Below are positions 57,180 through 64,000 of a stretch of 64,000 nucleotides of DNA, piece after piece. Location: contig CAVRWX010000001.1 of assembly GCA_963725035.1 (NCBI GenBank), positions 186,001-250,000 on the forward strand, in the 5' to 3' direction. A program made the translations under genes and the position numbers. The notes below the pieces were generated by a model that saw nothing but the letters and a program-made list of their open reading frames with translations, had not been told where the DNA came from and made no database searches. The stretch comes from JALZKA01 sp963725035. GTDB taxonomy: Bacteria > Actinomycetota > Thermoleophilia > Solirubrobacterales > 70-9. Position 1 is the stretch's first letter, and each line of letters begins with the position of its first letter.

Positions 57180-57809
57180 ATGTCTGAGTACCCAGTGAAC
57201 TTCAGTGTCGAATACCCCGATCGGGATCTCGACCGCCTGACCACGTTCTTTCGGATCTTCATGCTGATCCCGATCGCGATCTTGTTCGCGACGATCACCG
57301 GCTTTTCGACAAGCTACGAAGGGACTGGCGACACGGCGACAACGGTGGTCGTCGGAGGAATCGGGATCCTGTTCATGCCGACCCTGCTGATGATCCTGTT
57401 TCGCCAGAAGTACCCACGTTGGTGGTACGAGTGGAATCTCAACCTGCAGCGGTTCTCGAACAGGATCGGCGTCTACGTTGCGCTGATGGACGACCGCTAC
57501 CCGTCGACCGACGAGGAGCAGGCAGTCCGTCTCGACTACCCGTACCCCGACGTTCCCCGGGAGCTCGGCCGCGGCATGCCGCTCGTCAAGTGGTTCCTCG
57601 CGATTCCGCACTACATCGTTCTCGCAGTCCTCTCCGTCGGCGTGTTCTTCGCGGTGATCGCCGCCTGGTTCGCAATCTTGTTCACCGGCCGGTATCCGCG
57701 CGGGCTGTTCGATTACGTAGAAGGCGTCATGCGCTGGCAGAACCGCGTCGTCGGATACGCGTTCGCGCTCGTCACCGATCGCTACCCGCCGTTCCGATTG
57801 CGGTCTTGA
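57180..57809 (+). CDS. DUF4389 membrane protein
   Basis: 209 aa. Two hydrophobic hairpins (FFRIFMLIPIAILFATITGF and VLAVLSVGVFFAVIAAWFAI) and the family sequence YPRWWYEWNLNLQRFSNRIG, then LFTGRYPRGLFDYVEGVMRW. ATG 57180 with AAAGGAAG upstream. Function of DUF4389 is not known. Its position beside USP genes and a candidate element suggests stress-linked expression. Confidence 0.83.
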   Translation: MSEYPVNFSVEYPDRDLDRLTTFFRIFMLIPIAILFATITGFSTSYEGTGDTATTVVVGGIGILFMPTLLMILFRQKYPRWWYEWNLNLQRFSNRIGVYVALMDDRYPSTDEEQAVRLDYPYPDVPRELGRGMPLVKWFLAIPHYIVLAVLSVGVFFAVIAAWFAILFTGRYPRGLFDYVEGVMRWQNRVVGYAFALVTDRYPPFRLRS

Positions 57810-57821
57810 ACGTCTTCGCTC

Positions 57822-57995
57822 TCAGGGCGAGAGCCGGTCACTCATATCGGCGGCTGGTCTCGTGACTTTGCGACTCGCCTCCAGGATGACCCGCTGCTCC
57901 GCGCTCGCGATCAAGCCTCGGGTACGCGCCACGGTCTCGATGTTGACCGAAATCGCATCGATCCCAGCTCGGACGAGCAAATCCGCGTACTCGGG
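57822..57995 (-). pseudogene. PEP synthase-like C-terminal remnant
   Basis: Minus-strand frame reading PEYADLLVRAGIDAISVNIE and about 35 further residues to a stop at 57822-57824. This is the end of the PEP-utilising TIM-barrel domain of PEP synthase/PPDK-type enzymes (consensus PEF..FLVE.GIDSISLNPD). No catalytic part is present; directly upstream is the end of a USP gene. A deletion scar or assembly join. Confidence 0.6.
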
Positions 57996-58013
57996 ATTCG
58001 GGGTTCGAGCTTG

Positions 58014-58891
58014 TCAACCGGCGACCCCACGGCGATCCGCCTCGCCATCGCGGGCGTGGGCATCGCCGGACACGACCAGCACAGGACAGGCGGAGGTGCG
58101 CACGAGCTCACTCGAAACGCTGCCGAGAAGGGCTCGTTTGACGCGCTGACCCTTCCGCGGACCTACGACAAGTAGATCGAGTTCAGCGCTCTGCTCGGCC
58201 AGCACGGTTGCCGGGCGCCCCTGGCGCAAGACCCGTCTGACATCGAGCCCACCCGTGATTGAGCTTGCTCCTCTCGTCAGCAGCTCAACCCATTTTTCCT
58301 CTGGCTCTCCCCGGACGCGCTCAGATGTGGATCGACGTAGGGGGCAACCGCAATCAACCGTAGCTTCGCTCCAAGATCTTGCGCCAGCTCGCCTGCCCGC
58401 TGGAGCGCCAGCTTCGACCCCTCACTTCCGTCGAAAGCGACGCCGATTCGCCGAAATGGAAATCGCTGCTCATTGCGCTCTGCCCACCCGCGCGGTGCGA
58501 CCACCACGCCGTTTGGGACGTGACCGAAGAGATGTCGTCCGGCCGTTCCCGCAAACAATCGGCCGATGCCGCCGAGGTGGGTTGAGCCGATGACGAGCAG
58601 CTCGGCATTCTTGTCCTCGGCAAGATCAGCGAGGCTCGTGCGAGCGGATCCGTCTCCGATTGCGCACTGCTCGAACTCGACATCCGGGAGATCCTTCTTG
58701 GCGGCGTCGAAGGCATCCGCGAAGTACCGAGCGCTGTCGCTCTTAGTGGCGCCGCCGAGCTCACCAGGTGGGTGCTCGTACACCGCGGCGACGATCAGCC
58801 GGGCCTCGATCTCGGAGGCGAGAGCCGCACCCATTCGCAGGGCATCCGTCGCCAGGTCCGTCGTGTCATATCCCACGATGATCGTCTTCAT
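58014..58891 (-). CDS. Tandem universal stress protein, one frame break
   Basis: About 292 aa. Domain 1 (MKTIIVGYDTTDLATDALRM) carries GSTHLGGIGRLFAGT. Domain 2 starts RRIGVAFDGSEGSKLAL and breaks near 58321 after VDPHL; restoring one base gives ERVRGEPEEKWVELLTRGAS and continues through GPRKGQRVKRALLGSVS to CPVLVVSGD. This is a missing rather than an extra base. ATG 58891, with GAGGAG just upstream. The C-terminal 15 residues after SGD may come from the adjoining remnant. Confidence 0.82.
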
Positions 58892-58981
58892 GGCTCCTCT
58901 TCTGGGACGCCCGCATCGACAGAGGAAAACGCTAAACCTGACGCACAAGGCAAACATCCGCATCCGCCACCGGACGAATTC

Positions 58982-58994
58982 AGTACCGCCCACG
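58982..58994 (+). promoter_or_regulatory. Weak regulon element between USP genes
   Basis: AGTAC-CGC-CCACG then GATGAGAG, 88 bases before ATG 59083 and 90 bases from the divergent USP start at 58891. Only three of five left-half bases fit. Spacing on both sides matches the better sites. Confidence 0.3.
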
Positions 58995-59082
58995 GATGAG
59001 AGCGCTTGCCCAGAGGCTTACGCTGAGTGCATGAGCGTCGCGCCTACCCGGGTCGCGGCGAATCAGCCAAGAAAGGCACCTC

Positions 59083-59553
59083 ATGTTCAAGCGAATTGTT
59101 GTAGGGATGGACGGCTCAGAGAGAGCCGACCACGCATTCGACTTCGCTGCCGAGCTCGCGCAAGCTGCCGGCGGCAGCATCACTATCGCTCACATCGACG
59201 AGCAGACGATCGGCAAGGGTGGAGGCTCGATTCGGGTCGATGAGCCAGAGATTGTCTCGCGCCTCAAGGGCAGGGCCAGGCGCTTGTCCGAAGCCGGGAT
59301 TGAAGCCCACATCAGAGCCGAGCCGCTGCTGCTCGGCACCACAGGTTCCACGATCGCGGCGATCGCCGCGGAGTGCGACGCGGACCTGATCGTGGTCGGC
59401 ACGCGAGGTCGTTCGGCGGTCAAAGGGGCGCTCTTGGGCAGTGCCGCCCACAGGTTGCTGTCGGTTTCCCACGTCCCTGTTCTGGTGGTCCCAGACGCCG
59501 ACCAACAGCTCGCCAAGCTCGAAACCGAGGATCTTGCGACGACCCTCATATGA
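59083..59553 (+). CDS. Universal stress protein, single domain
   Basis: 156 aa, paralogue of the 43464-43934 protein. MFKRIVVGMDGSERADHAFD starts it, VVGTRGRSAVKGALLGS is the ATP loop and SVSHVPVLVVPDADQ the C-terminal strand. ATG 59083 with AAGAAAGG upstream. The pair of nearly equal genes at the two ends of the island suggests duplication of a promoter-USP unit. Confidence 0.93.
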   Translation: MFKRIVVGMDGSERADHAFDFAAELAQAAGGSITIAHIDEQTIGKGGGSIRVDEPEIVSRLKGRARRLSEAGIEAHIRAEPLLLGTTGSTIAAIAAECDADLIVVGTRGRSAVKGALLGSAAHRLLSVSHVPVLVVPDADQQLAKLETEDLATTLI

Positions 59554-59571
59554 CGGGCCGGCTAGGGGCGA

Positions 59572-59895
59572 ATGCGGTTCTTGAAGCTACGAGAGCAGGA
59601 GAGGGATTCGTTCAAGTCCTGGATCTCAAGCAACTTCTTGCTCGCAGTGATCGCGCTCTGCGTCGCGGCTGTTCTCCTCGCAGTAGCCCTCGTTTTGCTC
59701 AGCGTTGGAAGGCCGAGCAGGGACGATGTCGAAGCCAAGGCCAGCGATTGGCTTGGGCGCGAGGTCGACTGCAAGATGGCGCTCGACATTCCCGAAGACC
59801 TTGGAGCGGGCCAGATCTACGTGTGCGACGGTCGCGAGTTCATTCTTCAAGACGACAGGACCTTGTATGGCCCTGATGGGATACGGATTCCCTAG
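59572..59895 (+). CDS. Small single-pass membrane protein, unknown
   Basis: 107 aa. A charged N-terminus, one hydrophobic helix (about 22-45) and an exported domain with two cysteines (Cys67 and Cys85) that could form a disulfide. I do not recognise the family. ATG 59572. Codon use is ordinary. Confidence 0.65.
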   Translation: MRFLKLREQERDSFKSWISSNFLLAVIALCVAAVLLAVALVLLSVGRPSRDDVEAKASDWLGREVDCKMALDIPEDLGAGQIYVCDGREFILQDDRTLYGPDGIRIP

Positions 59896-59938
59896 ACCTC
59901 GCCGTGTGTTAGGCCCGGCTTGACTCGAATGCGAACAT

Positions 59939-60298
59939 GTGTTCGTGACCGCTGCAGGCTCTCCCCGCTCCCGCCTTCTCCGGGCGATCGAGCGTGGCAA
60001 CCTCGAGCTGGTGCGCCTCACTGCGGTCGAATGCGAGCGGATTGAACTCGAGGACGCGCTCCGGATCCTGCTCCTCATCCGCGACCAGGACCCGGACCGG
60101 TACGAGCGAGCTGCCGTCCGCTGGAGCGGGCGTCTCCTCGCGAGCCGGCCCGCGATCGGGTTCGGGCGGGCGGGTGAGATCCTCGCGAACGCCGAGGGGC
60201 TCGCCAGCCCGGACGGCGCGGTTGCGGCCTCGCGCCTGGCGCTCGTGATGCGGGCGTGCGGCGAGCCGCGCCTGGCCGAGGTCCTCGAGCGTTCCTGA
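59939..60298 (+). CDS. Hypothetical protein
   Basis: 119 aa, soluble, helical and Arg/Leu/Ala-rich, with ERGNLELVRLTAVECERIEL near the N-terminus and AVAASRLALVMRACGEPRL near the end. No family recognised. GTG 59939 or GTG 59945 could be the start. Reading frame has strong G/C third positions, which supports it being real. Confidence 0.6.
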   Translation: MFVTAAGSPRSRLLRAIERGNLELVRLTAVECERIELEDALRILLLIRDQDPDRYERAAVRWSGRLLASRPAIGFGRAGEILANAEGLASPDGAVAASRLALVMRACGEPRLAEVLERS

Positions 60299-60321
60299 CC
60301 TGCCATTCGCCGGGCCTGCGG

Positions 60322-60744
60322 CTAGTCGCCTTGGCGACGGACCATGTACCGCCCCGGAGGGGCGGGGCCGAAGCCGAACCGCTCGTACATCGTGTGAGCG
60401 TCCTTCGTCGCGAGCAGCGTCACGCGCAGGCCGAGCCGGTCGGCCTCGGCCACCGCCGCTTCAGCCAGGCGGACACCCAGTCCCTTACCCCGGTGCTCCT
60501 CGAGGACGAACAGATCACCCAGCCACGCGAAGCTCGCGCCGTCGGTGACGAGGCGCGCGAACCCGGCCTGCGAGCCGTCCGGCGCGTAGAGACCGAAGAC
60601 GGTCGAGCCCTCGATCGAGCGCTCGACGACGTCGCGCTCCACACCGGGCGACCAATACGCGGTGTGTAGAAAGCCCCAGATCGCGTCGATGTCGAGTCGC
60701 GTCGGATCGCTCGAGATCTCGTAGCCGTCGCTCTGCGCGTCCAT
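60322..60744 (-). CDS. GNAT-family N-acetyltransferase
   Basis: 140 aa. TAYWSPGVERDVVERSIEGS at the N-terminus and the acetyl-CoA loop FVLEEHRGKGLGVRLAEAAV followed by ATKDAHTMYERFGFGP are typical of small GNATs. Intact frame. Substrate unknown. Confidence 0.88.
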   Translation of the reverse strand: MDAQSDGYEISSDPTRLDIDAIWGFLHTAYWSPGVERDVVERSIEGSTVFGLYAPDGSQAGFARLVTDGASFAWLGDLFVLEEHRGKGLGVRLAEAAVAEADRLGLRVTLLATKDAHTMYERFGFGPAPPGRYMVRRQGD

Positions 60745-60755
60745 GTCGCGGGACG

Positions 60756-61505
60756 CTACCCGCCCGCGACGCCGGCGACGATGCTGGCGATGCCCGAGAC
60801 CACGATGAGCCCGAGGCCCGCGACGCGGAACGAGTGGTGATCGAAGCGGTCGAAGAGGATGCGACCCGCCGAGCGGCCGACCACGACCATCCAGATGAGG
60901 ACCGCGAGGACCGCGAGGCTCGGCAGCTCGGCCCGGCCGTCGGCGGCGACCAGAGCGATCGCCCCCATGATGTTGAGCCCGAGGAGCAGGGCCGCCATCG
61001 TGTCCCGGAAGGGCTCGGGGCGGGTGCCGGTGCTCTGCAGGAACAGGACGAGGGGCGGCCCGGCCGTCGCCGTGGTGGTGGTGAGGGTCCCGGCCGCAAG
61101 GCCGGCCGCGGCTCGCGCAACCGGATTCCCCTCGTTCTCAGGGGCGTGCGGTGTCCTGGCCTGGATCGCCACGGCCGCGATCACGCAGATCCCCACGATC
61201 ACCTGCAAAGTCGGTTTTGGGAGCGCGAGCAGGATGAAGATCCCCGCAACGATCCCGGGCGCGGCCCAGCAGAGGATGCGGACCACTTCGCCTCGCTGGA
61301 TCTCAGACGGGCGCCTCTCGGCGAGCATGATCAGAAGGTTCAAGGCGGTCCCCAGGGCCAGCAGGATCGTGATCGCCTCCGCGGGCTCGGCAACGGCGAA
61401 GACCGCAGGGCCGGCCACCAGCGCGAAACCGAAGCCCATCGCCGACTGGAGCGTCGCCCCGGCCGTGACCCCAACCGCGACCAGGATGACCTCGAGTGGC
61501 TCCAT
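60756..61505 (-). CDS. TauE/SafE-family permease
   Basis: 249 aa, about eight hydrophobic segments, starting EVILVAVGVTAGATLQSAMG. The second repeat contains AAGLAAGTLTTTTATAGPPL. Anion exporter family; substrate not evident. ATG 61505 is chosen; an open frame continues upstream through the MFS gene but is not related. Eight bases after the MFS stop. Confidence 0.85.
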   Translation of the reverse strand: MEPLEVILVAVGVTAGATLQSAMGFGFALVAGPAVFAVAEPAEAITILLALGTALNLLIMLAERRPSEIQRGEVVRILCWAAPGIVAGIFILLALPKPTLQVIVGICVIAAVAIQARTPHAPENEGNPVARAAAGLAAGTLTTTTATAGPPLVLFLQSTGTRPEPFRDTMAALLLGLNIMGAIALVAADGRAELPSLAVLAVLIWMVVVGRSAGRILFDRFDHHSFRVAGLGLIVVSGIASIVAGVAGG

Positions 61506-61513
61506 CAGCCCAT

Positions 61514-62758
61514 CTAACTGAGAGGGTGCGCCAGCTCGTCCTGTTTGAGCCGGCCGAGCCGGAACATGACAGGCGCGGCGGCCGCAGAGACGACTGCCGC
61601 CACCACGAAGACGGCCGTGATGCCGAACGCCTCCGCCGCCGGGCCCGCGAGCGCCATCGACGCTGGCAGGAGTGCAAGCGACAGAAAGAAGTCGAGGCTC
61701 GAGACGCGCCCTCGCAGCGCATCCGGAACGCGGCGTTGGAGGAGCGTTCCCCAGATCACCATTCCCACGCCCTCGGTCACGCCGACAACGATCGCGGCGA
61801 CCAGCAGGACCCACAGCTCAGTGGCGATGCCGAAGAGCGCGAGGGGCAGGAGGCCGGCTCCCCAGACTCCGAGCATCACCGTCAGGTACCGGCGCGGCAG
61901 CGGCCTGGACGAGATGCCCAGGGCGCCGATGGCCGAGCCGATGCCGAACGTCGCCAGCAAGATCCCGTACTCCGCCGATCCGCCATCAATCTGATCCGTG
62001 ATCACGAAGGGCGTGAGCACCTCGAACGGCCCGACGAAGAAGAACACCGCGACGAACGCGAACGTGAGCGTCGCCCAGAGCCACGGCGTCCGGCGGACGT
62101 ACCCGAGGCCCTCGCGCAGGTCGGACAGGGCCGTCGGGCGCTCCTCGATGGACCTCTCAGGCCTCGAATCGACCCGCATCAGCGTCAGACAGCCGGCCGA
62201 GAAGAGGAAGGCGGCGGCGGCCAGGCCGATCGCGAGACCAGGCTCGAGCAGGGCAACCGCGATGCCCCCGAGCGCAGGGCCAATCGCCTGTTGTGCGAGC
62301 GGGCGCACCGTGCCCTCCAGGCCGTTGGCCGCGAGGATCTCGTCCTCGGGCAAGAGCTGCGGAACGAGCGCGGTGTAGCTGGGGATGAACAGCGCCTCCC
62401 CCACACCGACCAGACCGCTCGCCAGGGCGAGATGCCATAGCTCGAGCGCATCGGTCACCGAGAGCACAGCGACCACGGCCACGGTGGCCGCGCGCAGGAC
62501 GTCCGCGCTCAGCATCACCAGGCGGCGCGGCAGCCGGTCGGCGATGATGCCCGCCGGGAGCATCAGCCCGATCAGCCCGATGCTGTAGGCGGTTGCGACG
62601 ATGGAAAGCTGCACGGGTCCGCCGTCGAGCTCGATCACCTGCCAAGCGAGCGCGACCAGCCACATCCCGTCGCCCGCGAGCGAAACGGCCAAGCCGGTCC
62701 AAAGGAGCCGGAAGTCGCGGTAACGAAGCGGGCGCAGGGCGGGGATTGAGAGTCTCAA
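61514..62758 (-). CDS. MFS transporter, EntS-like
   Basis: 414 aa, twelve hydrophobic segments. The N-terminus YRDFRLLWTGLAVSLAGDGM and the loop GIIADRLPRRLVMLSADVLR are typical of the EntS/tetracycline-type MFS exporters, as is RVPDALRGRVSSLDFF. TTG 62758 appears to be the start. Cargo unknown. Confidence 0.88.
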   Translation of the reverse strand: MRLSIPALRPLRYRDFRLLWTGLAVSLAGDGMWLVALAWQVIELDGGPVQLSIVATAYSIGLIGLMLPAGIIADRLPRRLVMLSADVLRAATVAVVAVLSVTDALELWHLALASGLVGVGEALFIPSYTALVPQLLPEDEILAANGLEGTVRPLAQQAIGPALGGIAVALLEPGLAIGLAAAAFLFSAGCLTLMRVDSRPERSIEERPTALSDLREGLGYVRRTPWLWATLTFAFVAVFFFVGPFEVLTPFVITDQIDGGSAEYGILLATFGIGSAIGALGISSRPLPRRYLTVMLGVWGAGLLPLALFGIATELWVLLVAAIVVGVTEGVGMVIWGTLLQRRVPDALRGRVSSLDFFLSLALLPASMALAGPAAEAFGITAVFVVAAVVSAAAAPVMFRLGRLKQDELAHPLS

Positions 62759-62775
62759 CCTCGGCCCCCTATCAG

Positions 62776-63195
62776 TCAGGTGCCGGGGAAGGGTCCGTCG
62801 AAGCGGGGTAAGCCGTCATCCGGAACCGGCTCCCAGACCGCGGCGTTTGCGAGGAACTGGTGGCCCTGCATGCGAATGCCGGGATCTCCGTCGATCACGC
62901 CCATCCTCACGAGCGAGATCTCATCCGATCCGGGCGCCCTGCCGAAGAGCGCGGACCCGCACTCGGCGCAAAACACCTTCGCGAAGCCTCCCTCGGGCTC
63001 CCAGCTGCGCAGGTGCCCTTCACCCGCGACCACGCGGAGGGAGCCGGAAGCGACGCGCGCGCTCGCCGACGCCGCACCGCCGGTTCGGCGCTGGCAACGG
63101 GTGCAGTGGCAGTAGCCGGCGGCCTCGAGCGGCTCGTCGATCTCGAACTGCACTGCCTCGCATCCGCAGTGTCCTGTGAGCACGGGGTCAGCCAT
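62776..63195 (-). CDS. GFA/CENP-V-like zinc protein
   Basis: 139 aa, Mss4-like fold. Zinc ligands appear as GHCGCEAV, CHCTRCQRRTGG and FCAECGSALFG. Called glutathione-dependent formaldehyde-activating by homology; the activity of most members is unproven. ATG 63195. Confidence 0.88.
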   Translation of the reverse strand: MADPVLTGHCGCEAVQFEIDEPLEAAGYCHCTRCQRRTGGAASASARVASGSLRVVAGEGHLRSWEPEGGFAKVFCAECGSALFGRAPGSDEISLVRMGVIDGDPGIRMQGHQFLANAAVWEPVPDDGLPRFDGPFPGT

Positions 63196-63239
63196 CAATC
63201 CAGCCTAGTGATGCGAGCGTGATCTTTACTCTCCGCAGC

Positions 63240-63711
63240 ATGCCGGCACTCAGCTTTCGCCCCGTGCCTCTATCGGACGAGCCAGCGCGCTCGCTCGTCA
63301 CGGCGATGCGCGAGGAGATCGGGCAGCTCTACGCCGGCGTCGTCCTCGACGGGCCCGAGATGCCCAAGGCCGGCCCCCGAGAGCTTGGGCCGCCGAGGGG
63401 AGTGTTCCTGGTCGGCTTCGACGCGTCCGGCGTGGCGGTCTGCGGCGGTGGCGTGAAGGACATCGGCGACGGCGCCTGCGAGATCAAGCGGATGTACGTG
63501 ATTCCCGAGGCGCGAAACGCCGGGATAGGACGTGAGCTCCTTGTGGCACTCGAAGATGCGGCGCGCGAAGCTCGGCTACGAACGAGCGCGGCTCGACACG
63601 GGCCCTGAGCAGCACGGCGCCCGGCGCATGTATCGCGCGGCTGGCTACGAGCCGATCGAGAACTTCAACGGGAACCCGATGGCAACGTTTTTCGGAGAAA
63701 AGACACTGTAA
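63240..63711 (+). CDS. GNAT-family N-acetyltransferase, one frame break
   Basis: About 156 aa. LSFRPVPLSDEPARSLVTAM starts it and IKRMYVIPEARNAGIGRELL is the acetyl-CoA loop. An extra base near 63567 breaks the frame after LEDAAR; removed, it continues KLGYERARLDTGPEQHGARR and RMYRAAGYEPI, the standard GNAT ending, to a TAA at 63709-63711. ATG 63240 chosen over GTG 63219. Confidence 0.83.
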
Positions 63712-63716
63712 GTCCG

Positions 63717-64000
63717 ATGACCGAACGTGGGGGCAGCCGAGACTCGAGGCTTCTCGTGGGGGCAGTAGGCCTGTCGGCGGGCGGTGACTTCCTCGCTCTG
63801 ATACCTCTGGCGGCGCTCGTCTCCCAGATCTCCGGTTCCGGCTGGGCGGTCTCGGGCCTCTTCGTCGCGCTCTGGGGCCCGATGGTCCTGTTCTCGTCTC
63901 CAGCCGGGAAGCTGATCGACCGCGTCGAGACCCGAGGCCTCCTGATCATTACCTCCCTGGTCCAGGCGGTGATCGCCGCTGCGCTGATCCTCGCCACCGA
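63717..64000 (+). CDS. MFS transporter, N-terminal part
   Basis: 94 codons, cut by the window end. Two or three hydrophobic helices (LLVGAVGLSAGGDFLALIPL; GWAVSGLFVALWGPMVLF) and the inter-helix loop SSPAGKLIDRVETRGLLIIT are MFS-like. ATG 63717, five bases after the GNAT stop. Confidence 0.75.
   Translation, partial: MTERGGSRDSRLLVGAVGLSAGGDFLALIPLAALVSQISGSGWAVSGLFVALWGPMVLFSSPAGKLIDRVETRGLLIITSLVQAVIAAALILAT

Overview
The window is GC-rich, densely coded bacterial DNA with many GTG/TTG starts, ATGA/GTGA stop-start overlaps, DtxR-like iron boxes and a DevS/NarL-type two-component pair. This fits a high-GC actinobacterium, possibly class Thermoleophilia; the placement is inference from gene content. 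I found no tRNA, rRNA, CRISPR array, phage gene or insertion sequence.

Layout. (1) 1-10327: two adjacent Opp/Dpp-type peptide ABC transporters; system 1 has only one permease gene in view and system 2 is complete. (2) 10298-15425 (minus): CatE-like VOC protein, FTR1 iron permease and EfeO-like lipoprotein, the last two each behind a tandem DtxR-like operator, then a DUF1697 gene. (3) 15611-21580: arginine deiminase pathway (YfcC-type carrier, arcA, arcB, arcC) and a membrane-anchored hydrolase. (4) 21639-26004: sulfur detoxification operon (rhodanese-persulfide dioxygenase, ArsR repressor, MMPL exporter, TauE). (5) 26244-34920: trehalose synthase TreT, pyruvate phosphate dikinase, and a four-gene 2-oxoacid:ferredoxin oxidoreductase whose last subunit is an NfnB/GltD-like flavoprotein. 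(6) 34933-43934 (minus): two universal stress proteins (USPs), a DUF2090 aldolase-like gene, an SQR-like flavoprotein and a complete group 3b-type [NiFe] hydrogenase operon ending in its protease. (7) 44334-48247: FtsX/MacB ABC exporter and a GNAT. (8) 48406-59553: three more tandem-type USP genes and one single-domain USP, Mg and Zn transporters, a DevS-like haem-GAF kinase and NarL-type regulator, and a second SQR-like flavoprotein. (9) 59572-64000: ordinary genes.

How it fits together. Regions 3, 5, 6 and 8 read as one hypoxia/energy-starvation survival island: ATP from arginine, pyruvate oxidation to reduced ferredoxin, transfer to NADP, and disposal as H2 by the 3b hydrogenase, overseen by a DevS/DevR-like pair. 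A partly palindromic element (core CGTAG-N3-CTACG, right half YACGGAG) recurs upstream of the USP genes, mostly 79-91 bp before the start codon, and also near the arc operon and the regulator. I propose it as the operator of this regulon.

Quality warning. I find sixteen single-base reading-frame breaks in otherwise well conserved genes; fourteen look like one extra base and two like one missing base. They share no motif and are probably sequence errors, so affected genes are annotated as CDS with the break noted. One break creates an apparent USP-DUF2090 fusion that I split into two genes. Three true-looking gene remnants (rhodanese/carbamate kinase, a short-chain dehydrogenase, a PEP synthase tail) are listed as pseudogenes. 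No gene-free stretch exceeds 300 bases.
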